This document shows, piece after piece, positions 7,218 through 14,500 of a stretch of DNA of 20,438 nucleotides. Origin of the DNA: DASPTB01 sp035623615 (GTDB lineage Bacteria > Actinomycetota > UBA4738). The translations under genes and the position numbers were made by a program. The stretch covers positions 1-20,438 of the forward strand of contig DASPTB010000050.1 in assembly GCA_035623615.1 (NCBI GenBank), in the 5' to 3' direction. Numbering within the stretch: position 1 is the first letter of the stretch; each line of letters starts with the position of its first letter. The notes under the pieces were generated by a model. The model did not search any database. It worked only from the letters and a program-made list of their open reading frames with translations, and was not told the origin of the DNA.

Positions 7218-8258
7218 GTGGCCGCCGCACGCATCGCCGTCGTCGGCGCCACCGGCGCCGTGGGCAGCGAGATGACGAGGATCCTCGAGGAGCGGGCCTT
7301 CCCGGCCGAGGACGTGACGCTGTTCGCGACCGCGCGTTCGGCGGGCACGCGGATCCCCTTCGGGGGCAGCGAGATCGAGGTCCGGGAAGCCACCGACCAG
7401 TGGTTCGACGGGATCGATGTCGCGCTCGTGTCGTGCGGCTCGAAGGCCTCGCGCGAGCTCCTTCCACCCGCCGCGGCCGCCGGGACGGTCTGCATCGACA
7501 ACTCGTCGGCGTTCCGAATGGAACCCGATGTGCCGCTCGTGATCCCGGAGATCAACGCGGACGCCGCTCGCGAGCACCGCGGCATCATCGCGAACCCGAA
7601 CTGCACGGCCATCACGGCGCTGATGCCGCTCGCGCCCCTGCACCTCGCGTTCGGGCTCAGGTTCCTGCTGACCTCGTCCTATCAGTCGGTGTCGGGAACG
7701 GGGATGCGGGCGATTCGCGAGCTCGCCGAACAGGTGGGGAAGCTCCACGGACAAGAGGAGGACCTTCGCCGTCCCGACCCGTCGGCGCTGCCCGAGCCGG
7801 AGGTGTACGCGCGCCCGATCGCCTTCAACGTGATTCCGCTGTGCGAGAACCCCGATCCGGACGGTTCGGGGTTCACGACGGAGGAGACGAAGATGCGCGA
7901 CGAGGCGCGGAAGATCCTGGGACTGCCCGGTCTCCAGGGCGCTGCCACCGCCGTGCGCGTGCCGGTCGTCACCGGCCACGGCGTCTCGGTGTACGCGGAG
8001 TTCGAGCGCGAGCCGGTGCTCGAGAAGGCGCGGGAGATCCTCGCGGCCGCGCCCGGGGTTCGGCTCGTGGACGACCTCGTGGGCGGCGAGTTCCCCACGC
8101 CGCTCGAGGCCGCCGGCGTCGACGACGTACTGGTGGGCCGAATCCGCCGGCCCGAGGCGGATCGGATGGCGCTGCTGTACTTCGCCGCGGGCGACAACCT
8201 CCGGAAGGGCGCCGCGCTCAACGCCGTGCAGATCGCCGAGCTGCTCACGCGCGGCTGA
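7218..8258 (+). CDS. asd: Aspartate-semialdehyde dehydrogenase
   Basis: Reduces aspartyl-phosphate made by LysC to aspartate semialdehyde with NADPH, feeding lysine, diaminopimelate, threonine and methionine synthesis. The protein has 346 residues from the GTG at 7218. The Rossmann nucleotide-binding loop is VVGATGAVG (8-16); the catalytic cysteine is C129 in ANPNCTAI; SYQSVSGTG follows, and RVPVVTGHG contains the expected substrate-site arginine and histidine. GAGGAGG at 7201-7207, inside the end of lysC, is a clear ribosome binding site ten bases before the start, so translation is coupled to lysC. Confidence 0.97.
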   Translation: MAAARIAVVGATGAVGSEMTRILEERAFPAEDVTLFATARSAGTRIPFGGSEIEVREATDQWFDGIDVALVSCGSKASRELLPPAAAAGTVCIDNSSAFRMEPDVPLVIPEINADAAREHRGIIANPNCTAITALMPLAPLHLAFGLRFLLTSSYQSVSGTGMRAIRELAEQVGKLHGQEEDLRRPDPSALPEPEVYARPIAFNVIPLCENPDPDGSGFTTEETKMRDEARKILGLPGLQGAATAVRVPVVTGHGVSVYAEFEREPVLEKAREILAAAPGVRLVDDLVGGEFPTPLEAAGVDDVLVGRIRRPEADRMALLYFAAGDNLRKGAALNAVQIAELLTRG

Positions 8259-8286
8259 CGCGCCCTCGCGAGCACGGGCGGTCAGC
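8254..8286. terminator. Bidirectional hairpin between asd and the MazG-like gene
   Basis: GCTGAC (8254-8259) pairs with GTCAGC (8281-8286), and CGCCC (8261-8265) pairs with GGGCG (8276-8280), leaving one bulged G. The stem contains the stop codons of both convergent genes. There is no T-run on either side, so terminator function is inferred. Confidence 0.45.
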
Positions 8287-8569
8287 GCACCGGACAGGCG
8301 CACGGGCGCTCGCCGCAGCGAGGACAGCCGTTCGCGTAGCGAGCCGCGGCGGCCTCCAGGTCGACGCCGGCGACATTCGCCACCGAGACCAGCCACGCCA
8401 GCACGTCGCCGGCTTCGTGCCGCAATCCGTCGGGGTCGCCGTCCCGAAGGGCGCGCGCGAGCTCGCCGACCTCCTCCACCATCCACCGGAACGTCCCGTC
8501 GGCGCCTCGCGCGCGATCGCGTTCCAGGTAGGTGTCGCGAATCACGCTCTGCAGTTCCCCAAGGTCCAT
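8282..8569 (-). CDS. MazG-like nucleotide pyrophosphohydrolase
   Basis: Small all-alpha protein of 95 residues in the MazG/dUTPase-like superfamily, whose members hydrolyse nucleoside triphosphates to monophosphate and pyrophosphate. The metal-binding signature is visible: E32, E33 and E36 in EEVGEL and E52/D55 in EAGDVLAW. The C-terminus carries a compact cysteine cluster (C82, C85, C90, C92, in CPRCGERPCAC) that may bind zinc. The substrate is unknown; house-cleaning of abnormal nucleotides is the usual guess. It starts with ATG at 8569, eight bases after a TAGACT box. It follows rpsD on the same strand after 55 bases with a hairpin between them, so it is probably transcribed separately. 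Confidence 0.8.
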   Translation of the reverse strand: MDLGELQSVIRDTYLERDRARGADGTFRWMVEEVGELARALRDGDPDGLRHEAGDVLAWLVSVANVAGVDLEAAAARYANGCPRCGERPCACPVR

Positions 8570-8583
8570 GGGTGTGGAGTCTA
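8570..8583 (-). promoter_or_regulatory. -10 box of the MazG-like gene
   Basis: On the minus strand TAGACT (8583-8578) is followed by eight bases and the ATG at 8569. This allows a leaderless or near-leaderless transcript. The same hexamer is found before tRNA-Pro. Confidence 0.45.
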
Positions 8584-8606
8584 CGAAGGAGCGAAACGCG
8601 AGCCGG

Positions 8607-8624
8607 CGCCGGCGGGAGCCGGCG
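8607..8624 (-). terminator. Hairpin directly after the rpsD stop codon
   Basis: CGCCGGC (8607-8613), loop GGGA, GCCGGCG (8618-8624) is a perfect 7-bp stem that abuts the rpsD stop codon at 8625-8627. It is a strong GC hairpin without a T-run, a plausible actinobacterial-type terminator. Confidence 0.5.
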
Positions 8625-9227
8625 TCAGGACATGAACTCGACGATGAGCCGCTCGTCGACCGTGACGGGGAGCGGGATCTCGCTCCGCTCGGGCTGCCGG
8701 ACGAGCCTCCCCGTCACCGCGTCCTTGTCGCGCTCGAGGTAGGGCGGCGGGTCCGGCGTGACCTCCATGGCCTCCCGAACCGAGATGAAGTTCCTGGCGG
8801 CCGCCGACGCCGCGATCGTCTGGCCGGGCCGCACGGCGGCGCTCGGGACGTTCAGGCGCTTGCCGTCCACAAGGATGTGACCGTGGGAAACGAGCTGGCG
8901 GGCTTGCCGCACGGTCTGGGCGAAGCCCAGGCGAAGGACCAACGAGTCGAGGCGGGTCTCCAGCAGCCGGAGCAGCTCCTCGCCGGTGACGCCCTTCTTG
9001 CGGCTGGCGCCCGCGAAATACCGGCGGAACTGCTTCTCCTGGACGCCGTAGATGGCCCGAAGCTTCTGCTTCTCGAGCAGGCGCATGTGGTACTCGGTCG
9101 GCCGGCGCCGGCCCTGTCCGTGCTGGCCGGGAGGGTAGGGGCGCTTGGCCGCGGGGCAGTTGGGCCGCCCACAGATGGGTTCGCCCACGCGGCGGCACAT
9201 GCGATGTCTTGGACCGAGTTTCTGCAT
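8625..9227 (-). CDS. rpsD: 30S ribosomal protein S4
   Basis: Primary 16S rRNA-binding protein that nucleates assembly of the small subunit body. The 200-residue length is standard. The N-terminal part has KRPYPPGQHG (29-38) and YGVQEKQFRRYF; the S4 RNA-binding domain (about 87-150) contains ETRLDSLVLRLGFA and VSHGHILVDGKRLNVPS. The N-terminus carries cysteines C11, C19 and C24 with H8 nearby, a reduced version of the zinc-binding (C+) form. The ATG at 9227 is preferred because MQKLGPRHR matches the family N-terminus; a longer reading frame would run into tRNA-Pro. GGAG lies ten bases upstream as a possible ribosome binding site and AATAAT (9245-9240) could be a -10 box. It is not next to rpsM, rpsK or rpoA. 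Confidence 0.96.
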   Translation of the reverse strand: MQKLGPRHRMCRRVGEPICGRPNCPAAKRPYPPGQHGQGRRRPTEYHMRLLEKQKLRAIYGVQEKQFRRYFAGASRKKGVTGEELLRLLETRLDSLVLRLGFAQTVRQARQLVSHGHILVDGKRLNVPSAAVRPGQTIAASAAARNFISVREAMEVTPDPPPYLERDKDAVTGRLVRQPERSEIPLPVTVDERLIVEFMS

Positions 9228-9253
9228 AGCGGGGCTCCGATTATTGCAGGAGA

Positions 9254-9287
9254 GGGGCCCACGCGGCACATGGCCCGCGTGGGCCCC
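9254..9287 (-). terminator. Perfect 13-bp hairpin between tRNA-Pro and rpsD
   Basis: GGGGCCCACGCGG (9254-9266) and CCGCGTGGGCCCC (9275-9287) pair without mismatch around an 8-base loop. It begins 12 bases after the tRNA 3' end, so termination of the tRNA transcript is the simplest reading. TCTCCT follows on the minus strand, not a real T-run. Because it also lies in the rpsD leader if transcripts read through, regulation by S4 is an alternative. Confidence 0.6.
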
Positions 9288-9298
9288 GGCCGTTCCGT

Positions 9299-9375
9299 TG
9301 GTCGGGACGGCGGGATTTGAACCCGCGACCTCAGCGTCCCGAACGCTGCGCGCTACCAAACTGCGCCACGTCCCG
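9299..9375 (-). tRNA. tRNA-Pro(CGG)
   Basis: Reading the minus strand from 9375: acceptor CGGGACG, D stem GCGC with loop AGTTTGGTA, anticodon stem CAGCG/CGCTG around loop TTCGGGA (anticodon CGG, reading CCG codons), five-base variable loop, T stem GCGGG/CCCGC with loop TTCAAAT, acceptor CGTCCCG, discriminator A and an encoded CCA. All stems pair fully; total 77 nt including CCA. Confidence 0.97.
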
Positions 9376-9404
9376 TCGGACCGGCCCTTCCGTCGGACCG
9401 GCCC
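9373..9404. repeat. Tandem 15-bp direct repeat at the tRNA-Pro 5' end
   Basis: CCGTCGGACCGGCCC occurs at 9373-9387 and again at 9390-9404, separated by two bases. The first copy includes the first three bases of the tRNA gene, and the pair fills the leader between the tRNA and its likely -10 box. Confidence 0.8.
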
Positions 9405-9408
9405 AAGC

Positions 9409-9414
9409 AGTCTA
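9409..9414 (-). promoter_or_regulatory. Candidate -10 box of tRNA-Pro
   Basis: TAGACT on the minus strand (9414-9409) predicts a transcript start near 9402, giving a leader of about 27 nt that would be removed by RNase P. The identical hexamer precedes the MazG-like gene. Confidence 0.4.
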
Positions 9415-9438
9415 GCGGGCCGCTCGTCGAGCCATTGC

Positions 9439-9444
9439 TACGAT
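9439..9444 (+). promoter_or_regulatory. Candidate -10 box of the glycosyltransferase gene
   Basis: TACGAT is followed by five bases and an in-frame GTG at 9450, or eleven bases and the ATG at 9456. The short distance again suggests a leaderless or nearly leaderless mRNA. It diverges from the tRNA-Pro promoter 25 bp away. Confidence 0.4.
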
Positions 9445-9449
9445 GGCCG

Positions 9450-10487
9450 GTGGCCATGCGCATCGCCCAGGTCGCGCCTCCTTGGCTCGCCGTCCCCCCG
9501 CAGGGCTACGGAGGGATCGAATGGGTCGTGGCCCTGCTCGCCGACGGCCTCGCCGAGCGCGGCCACGACGTCACCCTGTTCGCCACGGGCGACTCCCGCA
9601 CCAAGGCCAAGCTCGACTACGTCTACGCGACCGCCCCCGGCCCGCGCCTGATCAACGACCCGACGCTCGACGCGACCCACACGCTCCACGCGCTCCGCGA
9701 TCCCGGGGCGTTCGACGTGTTCCACGTCCACTCGCCCTTCTCCGCCCTCGCCGCAGCGGTCGAGCTCCCCGTGCCGGTCGTCCATACGCTCCACGGAAGC
9801 TTCACGGACGACATGCGCCGTCTGTACTCGGAGGTCGGCGACCGGGCTTGGTTCGTCGCGATCAGCCAGGACCAACAACGCCACATGCCCGAGCTGAACT
9901 ACGGCGGCGTCGTCTACAACGGCGTCGATCTCCCCGACTATCCCCTGCTCGAGCAGAAGGAGGACTTCGTCCTGTTCCTCGGGCGCGCCTCGCCCGACAA
10001 AGGGGCGCACCGGGCAGTGCTCGCGGCCAGGGAGGCCGGCGTGCGGTTGGTGCTCGCCGTCAAGGTCGCGAACGAGGAAGAGGAGCGTCACTGGAACCGC
10101 GACGTGCTGCCGGTCATGCCGCCCGACGCGACGATCCTGGGCGAGATCTCGCTGCAGGAGAAGGTCGACCTGCTGTCGCGGACGCGGGCCGTCCTGTTCC
10201 CGATCGACTGGGACGAGCCGTTCGGATTGGTGATGACCGAGGCCATGGCGTGCGGGACCCCCGTCATCGCCACGCCGCGCGGCTCGGTGCCCGAGGTGGT
10301 CGCCGACGGCGAGACGGGCTTCATCGTCTCGGTCGAGGACTACCCCGCGGAGGCGGCCGCGGCGCTCCGCCGTGTCGGCGAGATCGACCCTGTCGCGTGT
10401 CGCCGCCGAGTCGAGGAGCTCTTCTCGAAGGAAGCGATGGTCGCCGGGTACGAGGCGGTCTTCGAGCACGCGATCGCGAAGAGCTGA
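9450..10487 (+). CDS. GT4 family glycosyltransferase
   Basis: Retaining GT-B fold glycosyltransferase of about 345 residues. N-terminal MRIAQVAPPW...GGIEWVVALLADGLAERGHDVTLFA is the typical glycine-rich start of the acceptor domain. The C-terminal nucleotide-sugar domain contains FLGRASPDKG, and the E-x7-E region reads EPFGLVMTEAMACGTPVIA followed by GSVPEVV. The substrate is not evident; family members make trehalose, mannosides, glycolipids and capsule sugars. No other cell-envelope sugar genes are adjacent. The GTG at 9450 is preferred for its spacing to TACGAT; ATG at 9456, two codons later, is an equal alternative, and a TTG at 9435 would overlap the promoter. Confidence 0.9.
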   Translation: MAMRIAQVAPPWLAVPPQGYGGIEWVVALLADGLAERGHDVTLFATGDSRTKAKLDYVYATAPGPRLINDPTLDATHTLHALRDPGAFDVFHVHSPFSALAAAVELPVPVVHTLHGSFTDDMRRLYSEVGDRAWFVAISQDQQRHMPELNYGGVVYNGVDLPDYPLLEQKEDFVLFLGRASPDKGAHRAVLAAREAGVRLVLAVKVANEEEERHWNRDVLPVMPPDATILGEISLQEKVDLLSRTRAVLFPIDWDEPFGLVMTEAMACGTPVIATPRGSVPEVVADGETGFIVSVEDYPAEAAAALRRVGEIDPVACRRRVEELFSKEAMVAGYEAVFEHAIAKS

Positions 10488-10509
10488 GCCGCCCGCCGCG
10501 CAGGTCAGC
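10483..10509. terminator. Weak hairpin spanning two convergent stop codons
   Basis: GCTGA (10483-10487) pairs with TCAGC (10505-10509), extended by CC (10489-10490) with GG (10503-10504). It covers the stop codons of the glycosyltransferase and phosphoesterase genes and resembles the asd/MazG-like hairpin in plan, though it is weaker. Confidence 0.3.
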
Positions 10510-11452
10510 CGGTCGAGGAATCCGATCGCGCGGCCGCCGCCGCTCCCGCCGCCGACGGCGGACGCGGAACCAGGTCGAGGATCGTCGCCTCGGGCCGGCA
10601 CAGGAACCGGAACGGCGCGTACTTGCTCGTGCCGAGCCCCGGCGAGACGTGCATGACGGATGGGGGGATCAACGACAGGCCTCGGCAGAGCCGCGTGGGG
10701 ATGTGGCTGTTGGTGACCAGCGCGCCGGCGAGCGGCATGCGGACCTGGCCGCCATGCGTGTGTCCGGTGAGGATGAGATCCCACCCGAACGCTGCGAGCT
10801 CGGGCGCCGGGTCGGGGGAGTGCACGACCGCGAACCCGACGACGCCGGCGTCCCTTCGCGGCGCCAGCCGCAGGTCGGCGAGCTGGATGTGCGGGTCGTG
10901 CATTCCCATCACTTCGATCCGTGAGCCGTTCGCCGAGAGCTCGGTCCGGCGGTTGTCGAGGTCGATCCATCCGTCTTCGATCAGGCGCTGCCGGAGGTCC
11001 TCGTCGCGCCCGCGGACGGACCTCCGTTTGGGCCGCGTCTGCACGAAGTAGCTTGCGTAGTTGAGCGGCTTGGGCTCGAACAGGTCGTTGGAGCCCAGGA
11101 CGAAGTACGAGGCGATCCGGCCCCGTATGGGGTGCAGCGCCTCCACGACGCGCTCGACCGCCTGCGGTTCGCCGAGGAAGTCGCCGGTGACGAACGCGAG
11201 GTCGGGTGCCGGCAGGTTCGCGAGGAAGCGCGCCTTGTCGTCGTCGCGCGCCACCATGTGCAGGTCCGACAGGTGCAGGACGGTGAGCGTGGCGCCGGAG
11301 CCGGCTGCCAGGACCGGGACCCGGTACCGGCGCACGCGGTACCAGCGGCGCTCGATCAGGATGCCGTAGAGGACGCACAGCACGCCGGCGAGCAGGACCA
11401 CGGCGAGCGCGGTCACGAATCCGGATAGGGTTGCGAGCACGGGGAACCGCAT
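10505..11452 (-). CDS. Membrane-anchored metallophosphoesterase
   Basis: Calcineurin-like phosphoesterase of 315 residues with one N-terminal membrane helix (about 9-33); the catalytic domain orientation was not determined. The dinuclear metal-site motifs appear in order: LHLSDLHM (D-x-H), VTGDF (GD), LGSNDLF in place of GNHD/E, VVHSPD and GHTHGGQ (G-H-x-H). Family relatives include YkuE/YaeI-type enzymes, some acting on lipid pyrophosphates such as UDP-diacylglucosamine; the actual substrate is unknown. ATG at 11452 was chosen because it directly precedes the membrane helix and lies nine bases after TACAAT; an upstream frame extension would overlap the divergent yqeY gene. The C-terminal tail is Ala/Ser-rich. 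Confidence 0.87.
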   Translation of the reverse strand: MRFPVLATLSGFVTALAVVLLAGVLCVLYGILIERRWYRVRRYRVPVLAAGSGATLTVLHLSDLHMVARDDDKARFLANLPAPDLAFVTGDFLGEPQAVERVVEALHPIRGRIASYFVLGSNDLFEPKPLNYASYFVQTRPKRRSVRGRDEDLRQRLIEDGWIDLDNRRTELSANGSRIEVMGMHDPHIQLADLRLAPRRDAGVVGFAVVHSPDPAPELAAFGWDLILTGHTHGGQVRMPLAGALVTNSHIPTRLCRGLSLIPPSVMHVSPGLGTSKYAPFRFLCRPEATILDLVPRPPSAAGAAAAARSDSSTG

Positions 11453-11461
11453 GAGAGGCGA

Positions 11462-11467
11462 ATTGTA
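11462..11467 (-). promoter_or_regulatory. -10 box of the metallophosphoesterase gene
   Basis: TACAAT on the minus strand (11467-11462) is five of six bases from TATAAT and lies nine bases before the ATG at 11452. It sits in the 15-bp gap between the two divergent start codons and touches the yqeY GTG at 11468. Confidence 0.5.
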
Positions 11468-11914
11468 GTGTCCCTCAAGGAACGTCTGTCGGAAGAGACG
11501 AAGGACGCGCTGCGCGGCGGGGAAAAGGTGCGCCTCGCCACGCTTCGGCTGCTGTCGGCCGCCGTGAAGAACAAGGAAGTGGAGGTCGGCCACGAGCTGG
11601 ACGACGACGAGTTCGTCCAGGTGGCCCAGAAGGAGGCCAAGCAGCGTCGCGAGTCAATCGAGGCGTACGAGAAAGGCGGCCGTGAGGACCTGGCGTCGCG
11701 CGAGCGCGAGGAGCTCGAGGTGCTCGGCGCCTACATCCCGGCCGGGCTCTCCGACCAGGACCTCGACGCGATCGTCGAGGAGACCGTGATGGCCGTCGGC
11801 GCGACCGGACCCGGCGACTTGGGGAAGGTCATGGGCGTGGTGATGGCCAAGGTCAAGGGACGCGCCGACGGCCGCGAGGTGCAGGCGAAGGTTCGAGCCC
11901 GTCTCGGTTCCTGA
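11468..11914 (+). CDS. GatB/YqeY domain-containing protein
   Basis: 148-residue helical protein matching the YqeY family, which resembles the tRNA-binding tail domain of GatB, a subunit of Asp/Glu-tRNA amidotransferase. Family features are the N-terminal LKERLSEETKDALRGGEKVRLATLRLLSAA (conserved start), EAKQRRESIEAYEKGGREDLA, LEVLGAYIP and a C-terminal MGVVMAKVKGRADGREV. The exact cellular role is not established. The GTG at 11468 agrees with the family N-terminus; a weak AGAGG lies upstream. Its promoter must lie inside the divergent phosphoesterase gene. Confidence 0.92.
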   Translation: MSLKERLSEETKDALRGGEKVRLATLRLLSAAVKNKEVEVGHELDDDEFVQVAQKEAKQRRESIEAYEKGGREDLASREREELEVLGAYIPAGLSDQDLDAIVEETVMAVGATGPGDLGKVMGVVMAKVKGRADGREVQAKVRARLGS

Positions 11915-11972
11915 CGGCGGCGACCGCGAGCCGCGTGGGCGGCGACCACAGCCCGCAGGGCGGCGCCCGGCC

Positions 11973-14384
11973 TCAGGTGGGCGACGGCGTGGGGCTGCCT
12001 GTGTAGTGCCCGACCGTGATGGTGACGGCGCTCCCCCTGCCGACCCGGGCGCCCGGACCGGGTGACTGCTTCAACACGACACCGTCCTGCGCCGGATCCG
12101 ACGTGTCGATGAACAGCATGTTCACCGCAAGTCCGACGCTCTGCAGCAAGCTCCTCGCGTGCGTCTTGCTCGACCCGAGGACGTTGGGCACGAGCACCGT
12201 CCTCGGTGTGGGCTTGTGGCCGTTGCTGACCCAGATCGTGACGGCGCTGCCGAGGGGCGCGGAGGAGCCGCCCGCCGGCGACTGCTTGAAGACGATCCCC
12301 GCGGGTTGCGTCGACGGCCCGGTCTTCACGATGGCGCCGAACTTCGCGGCGGTGAGGGTCTGCTGCGCGGCGATCGAGGTCTTGCCGACGACGTCCGGGA
12401 CGTGGGAGGTCCGGGTGTGCGGCGGCGGGGCGTAGGGGAAGCGCTCGACCGGCATCCCCGCGGTCGCCCACACCATGAAGCGATGCCACACGGGCGCGGA
12501 GAGCACGCCTCCGAATCCGTCCGAGCCCAGCGACTCGCTGTCGCTGCGGGCCCACCCCGTCCAGACCGCAGTCGCGAGCTGGCGCACGTAGCCAACGAAC
12601 CACGCGTCCTGGAAGTTCTCGCCGGTGCCCGTCTTGCCTGCCGCGGGCCGATTTCCGAGGCCTTCGCCCGCGGCCGTTCCCGACACGAGCACGCCCTCGA
12701 GCATCCGGGTCTCCTCCGACGCGACCCCGGCGGGGATCGCCTGCGTGCAATCGGGCTTCTGTCGGAAGATCGTCTTGCCGCTCGAGTCGGAGATGCGCTG
12801 GATCGAATAGGGGACGCAGTGGACGCCGCCGTTCGCGAGCGTCGCGTACCCGGAGGCCATCTCGAGGGGGTTGATGCCGGAGATCGCGGCGCCGAGCGTC
12901 AGCGGGCAGTAGGCAGGCTTCAGCCTCGTCGTGATGCCCATCTTCGCCGCGACGTCGGCGACGTTGTCCGGTCCCACCTGGTTGATCACCTGCGCGAAGA
13001 CGGCGTTCACAGAGTCCCACGTCGCGGTCGTGAGCGTGTAGGTCCCGCCGCCCGGTTCCGCGTTGTGCACGGTCCAGTTCACGCCGGTCCCGCCGCAGTC
13101 GGGGATGGTCTTCGGCGAGTTCCCGTTGTAGACGGCGTTCGGAGAGATTCCCTGAAGGAGCGCCGTCGCCAGCGTGAACGCCTTGAACGCGCTGCCGGCG
13201 GAGCGGCCGCCCGTGGGGTCGGTCGTCAGGTTGTACTTCGTGTGCGACCACGGATAGTTGCCGTTCTGCATCGCGCGGATGGCGCCCGTCTGCGGCACGA
13301 TGGACGCGAGCGCCCGCTGTGGGTGGTTCGGCCCGGAGAGGTGGTCGTACGTCATCGCGGCCGACGCGTACCGCTGGTACTTCGGGCTGAGCGTCGTGTA
13401 GATGTTCAGCCCGCCCTGGAACAGCAGGTGCTTGCGGTCGATGTACGTCTTGCCGAATCGCGGGTCGTTGAGAAACTCGCCGGTGACGTAGCTGACCCAC
13501 ATCGGCTCGCGGATGACGCCCCGCCCGCCCCTCGACAGCTTGAGGGGAGTCGACGACGCCTTCTGGTACTGGCTCTGGGTGATCATGCCGTACTGCAGCA
13601 TCGCCGCCAGGACCTGGCCCCTGCGGGTGAGCGCGGCGGCTCGATCGCTGATCGGGTCGTAAATGGTGGGGCCCTTGATCATCCCCGCGAGCAACGCCGC
13701 CTGCGGCAGCGTCAGCTGGCTCGCCTTCTCGTTGAAGTAGTACTCGGCGGCCGTGCCGATCCCGTAGACGCCGTGGCCAAGGTAGATCTGGTTGAGGTAG
13801 GTCTGCAGGATCGCGTTCTTGTTGTTGGAGTGCTCGAGCCGCAGCGCGTCCTTGGCCTCCTGCATCTTGCGCTGAAGGGTCTCCGCGTTCCCGGTCTCAG
13901 TGTTCTTGATCAGCTGCTGGGCGATGGTCGATCCGCCCTGGACGATCGCGTGCGCCCGCAGGTTGGCGATCATCGCGCGAACGATCGCCGGGACGTCCAC
14001 GCCCCCGTGCTGGTAGAAGGCGTGGTCCTCGATCGACAGCACCGCCTGCTGCGCGACGGGCGCGACCTGCTGCAGCGTGACGTCCTGACGGTTGTAGTTC
14101 CACCAGACATGCGCGAGCACCTCGCCGTTCGCCGCGTAGATCGTGGAGCGCTGCTGCAACTTCGGCAGCCCGAGCGGCTGCGTGACGTCGCCGAAGAACC
14201 GCTGCTGCACGAGCTTCTCGGCCGCGCCCGCGCCGCCGATGATCGGCAGCAGGCCCGCCGCGACCAGCAGCGCGCAGAGCGCCATCACGCCGGCCATCGC
14301 AACGGGCCAGAGCGCGATGCGCAGACCGGGCGGAATGCCCCGGCCGAAACCGCGTTTGGGAAGGGCGGTGATCGTCTTTGCCAC
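11973..14384 (-). CDS. Class A penicillin-binding protein with two PASTA domains
   Basis: Bifunctional peptidoglycan synthase (glycan polymerisation and peptide cross-linking) of 803 residues, PonA-like. A short cytoplasmic tail precedes a membrane helix (about 24-49). The GT51 domain carries SIEDHAFYQHGGVD with catalytic E119 and GGSTIAQQLIKN. The transpeptidase has SAFK with nucleophile S398, SVN (458-460) and KTGT (584-587). Two C-terminal PASTA repeats (about 661-726 and 730-797, starting VPDVVG and VPNVLG) probably sense muropeptides or cell-wall stress. The GTG at 14384 is chosen because MAKTITALPKRG leads into the membrane helix; the frame stays open further upstream into the divergent NfeD gene, but without credible protein. 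It converges with yqeY. Confidence 0.93.
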   Translation of the reverse strand: MAKTITALPKRGFGRGIPPGLRIALWPVAMAGVMALCALLVAAGLLPIIGGAGAAEKLVQQRFFGDVTQPLGLPKLQQRSTIYAANGEVLAHVWWNYNRQDVTLQQVAPVAQQAVLSIEDHAFYQHGGVDVPAIVRAMIANLRAHAIVQGGSTIAQQLIKNTETGNAETLQRKMQEAKDALRLEHSNNKNAILQTYLNQIYLGHGVYGIGTAAEYYFNEKASQLTLPQAALLAGMIKGPTIYDPISDRAAALTRRGQVLAAMLQYGMITQSQYQKASSTPLKLSRGGRGVIREPMWVSYVTGEFLNDPRFGKTYIDRKHLLFQGGLNIYTTLSPKYQRYASAAMTYDHLSGPNHPQRALASIVPQTGAIRAMQNGNYPWSHTKYNLTTDPTGGRSAGSAFKAFTLATALLQGISPNAVYNGNSPKTIPDCGGTGVNWTVHNAEPGGGTYTLTTATWDSVNAVFAQVINQVGPDNVADVAAKMGITTRLKPAYCPLTLGAAISGINPLEMASGYATLANGGVHCVPYSIQRISDSSGKTIFRQKPDCTQAIPAGVASEETRMLEGVLVSGTAAGEGLGNRPAAGKTGTGENFQDAWFVGYVRQLATAVWTGWARSDSESLGSDGFGGVLSAPVWHRFMVWATAGMPVERFPYAPPPHTRTSHVPDVVGKTSIAAQQTLTAAKFGAIVKTGPSTQPAGIVFKQSPAGGSSAPLGSAVTIWVSNGHKPTPRTVLVPNVLGSSKTHARSLLQSVGLAVNMLFIDTSDPAQDGVVLKQSPGPGARVGRGSAVTITVGHYTGSPTPSPT

Positions 14385-14457
14385 AGTGCCTCGGGTCTTC
14401 GCCGACGTCGCGGGGAAGCCGGGCCCGCTCGAGACGGTCCGCGGGCCTCGCCCGTTC

Positions 14458-14463
14458 AGCTTA
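14458..14463 (-). promoter_or_regulatory. Candidate -10 box of the PBP gene
   Basis: TAAGCT on the minus strand (14463-14458) would start a transcript near 14450 with a leader of about 65 nt before the GTG at 14384. GAGG lies just before that start. It diverges from the NfeD promoter. Confidence 0.35.
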
Positions 14464-14500
14464 CCGCGAGACGCTCGGCCCAGGGCCGAGGTTTCGTTCG

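Noticed and set aside
9438..11378. Very long open frame on the minus strand opposite the glycosyltransferase
   Set aside because: It is antisense to two well-supported genes, rich in Arg/Gly/His/Asp with no recognisable domain, and results from high GC content keeping stops rare.
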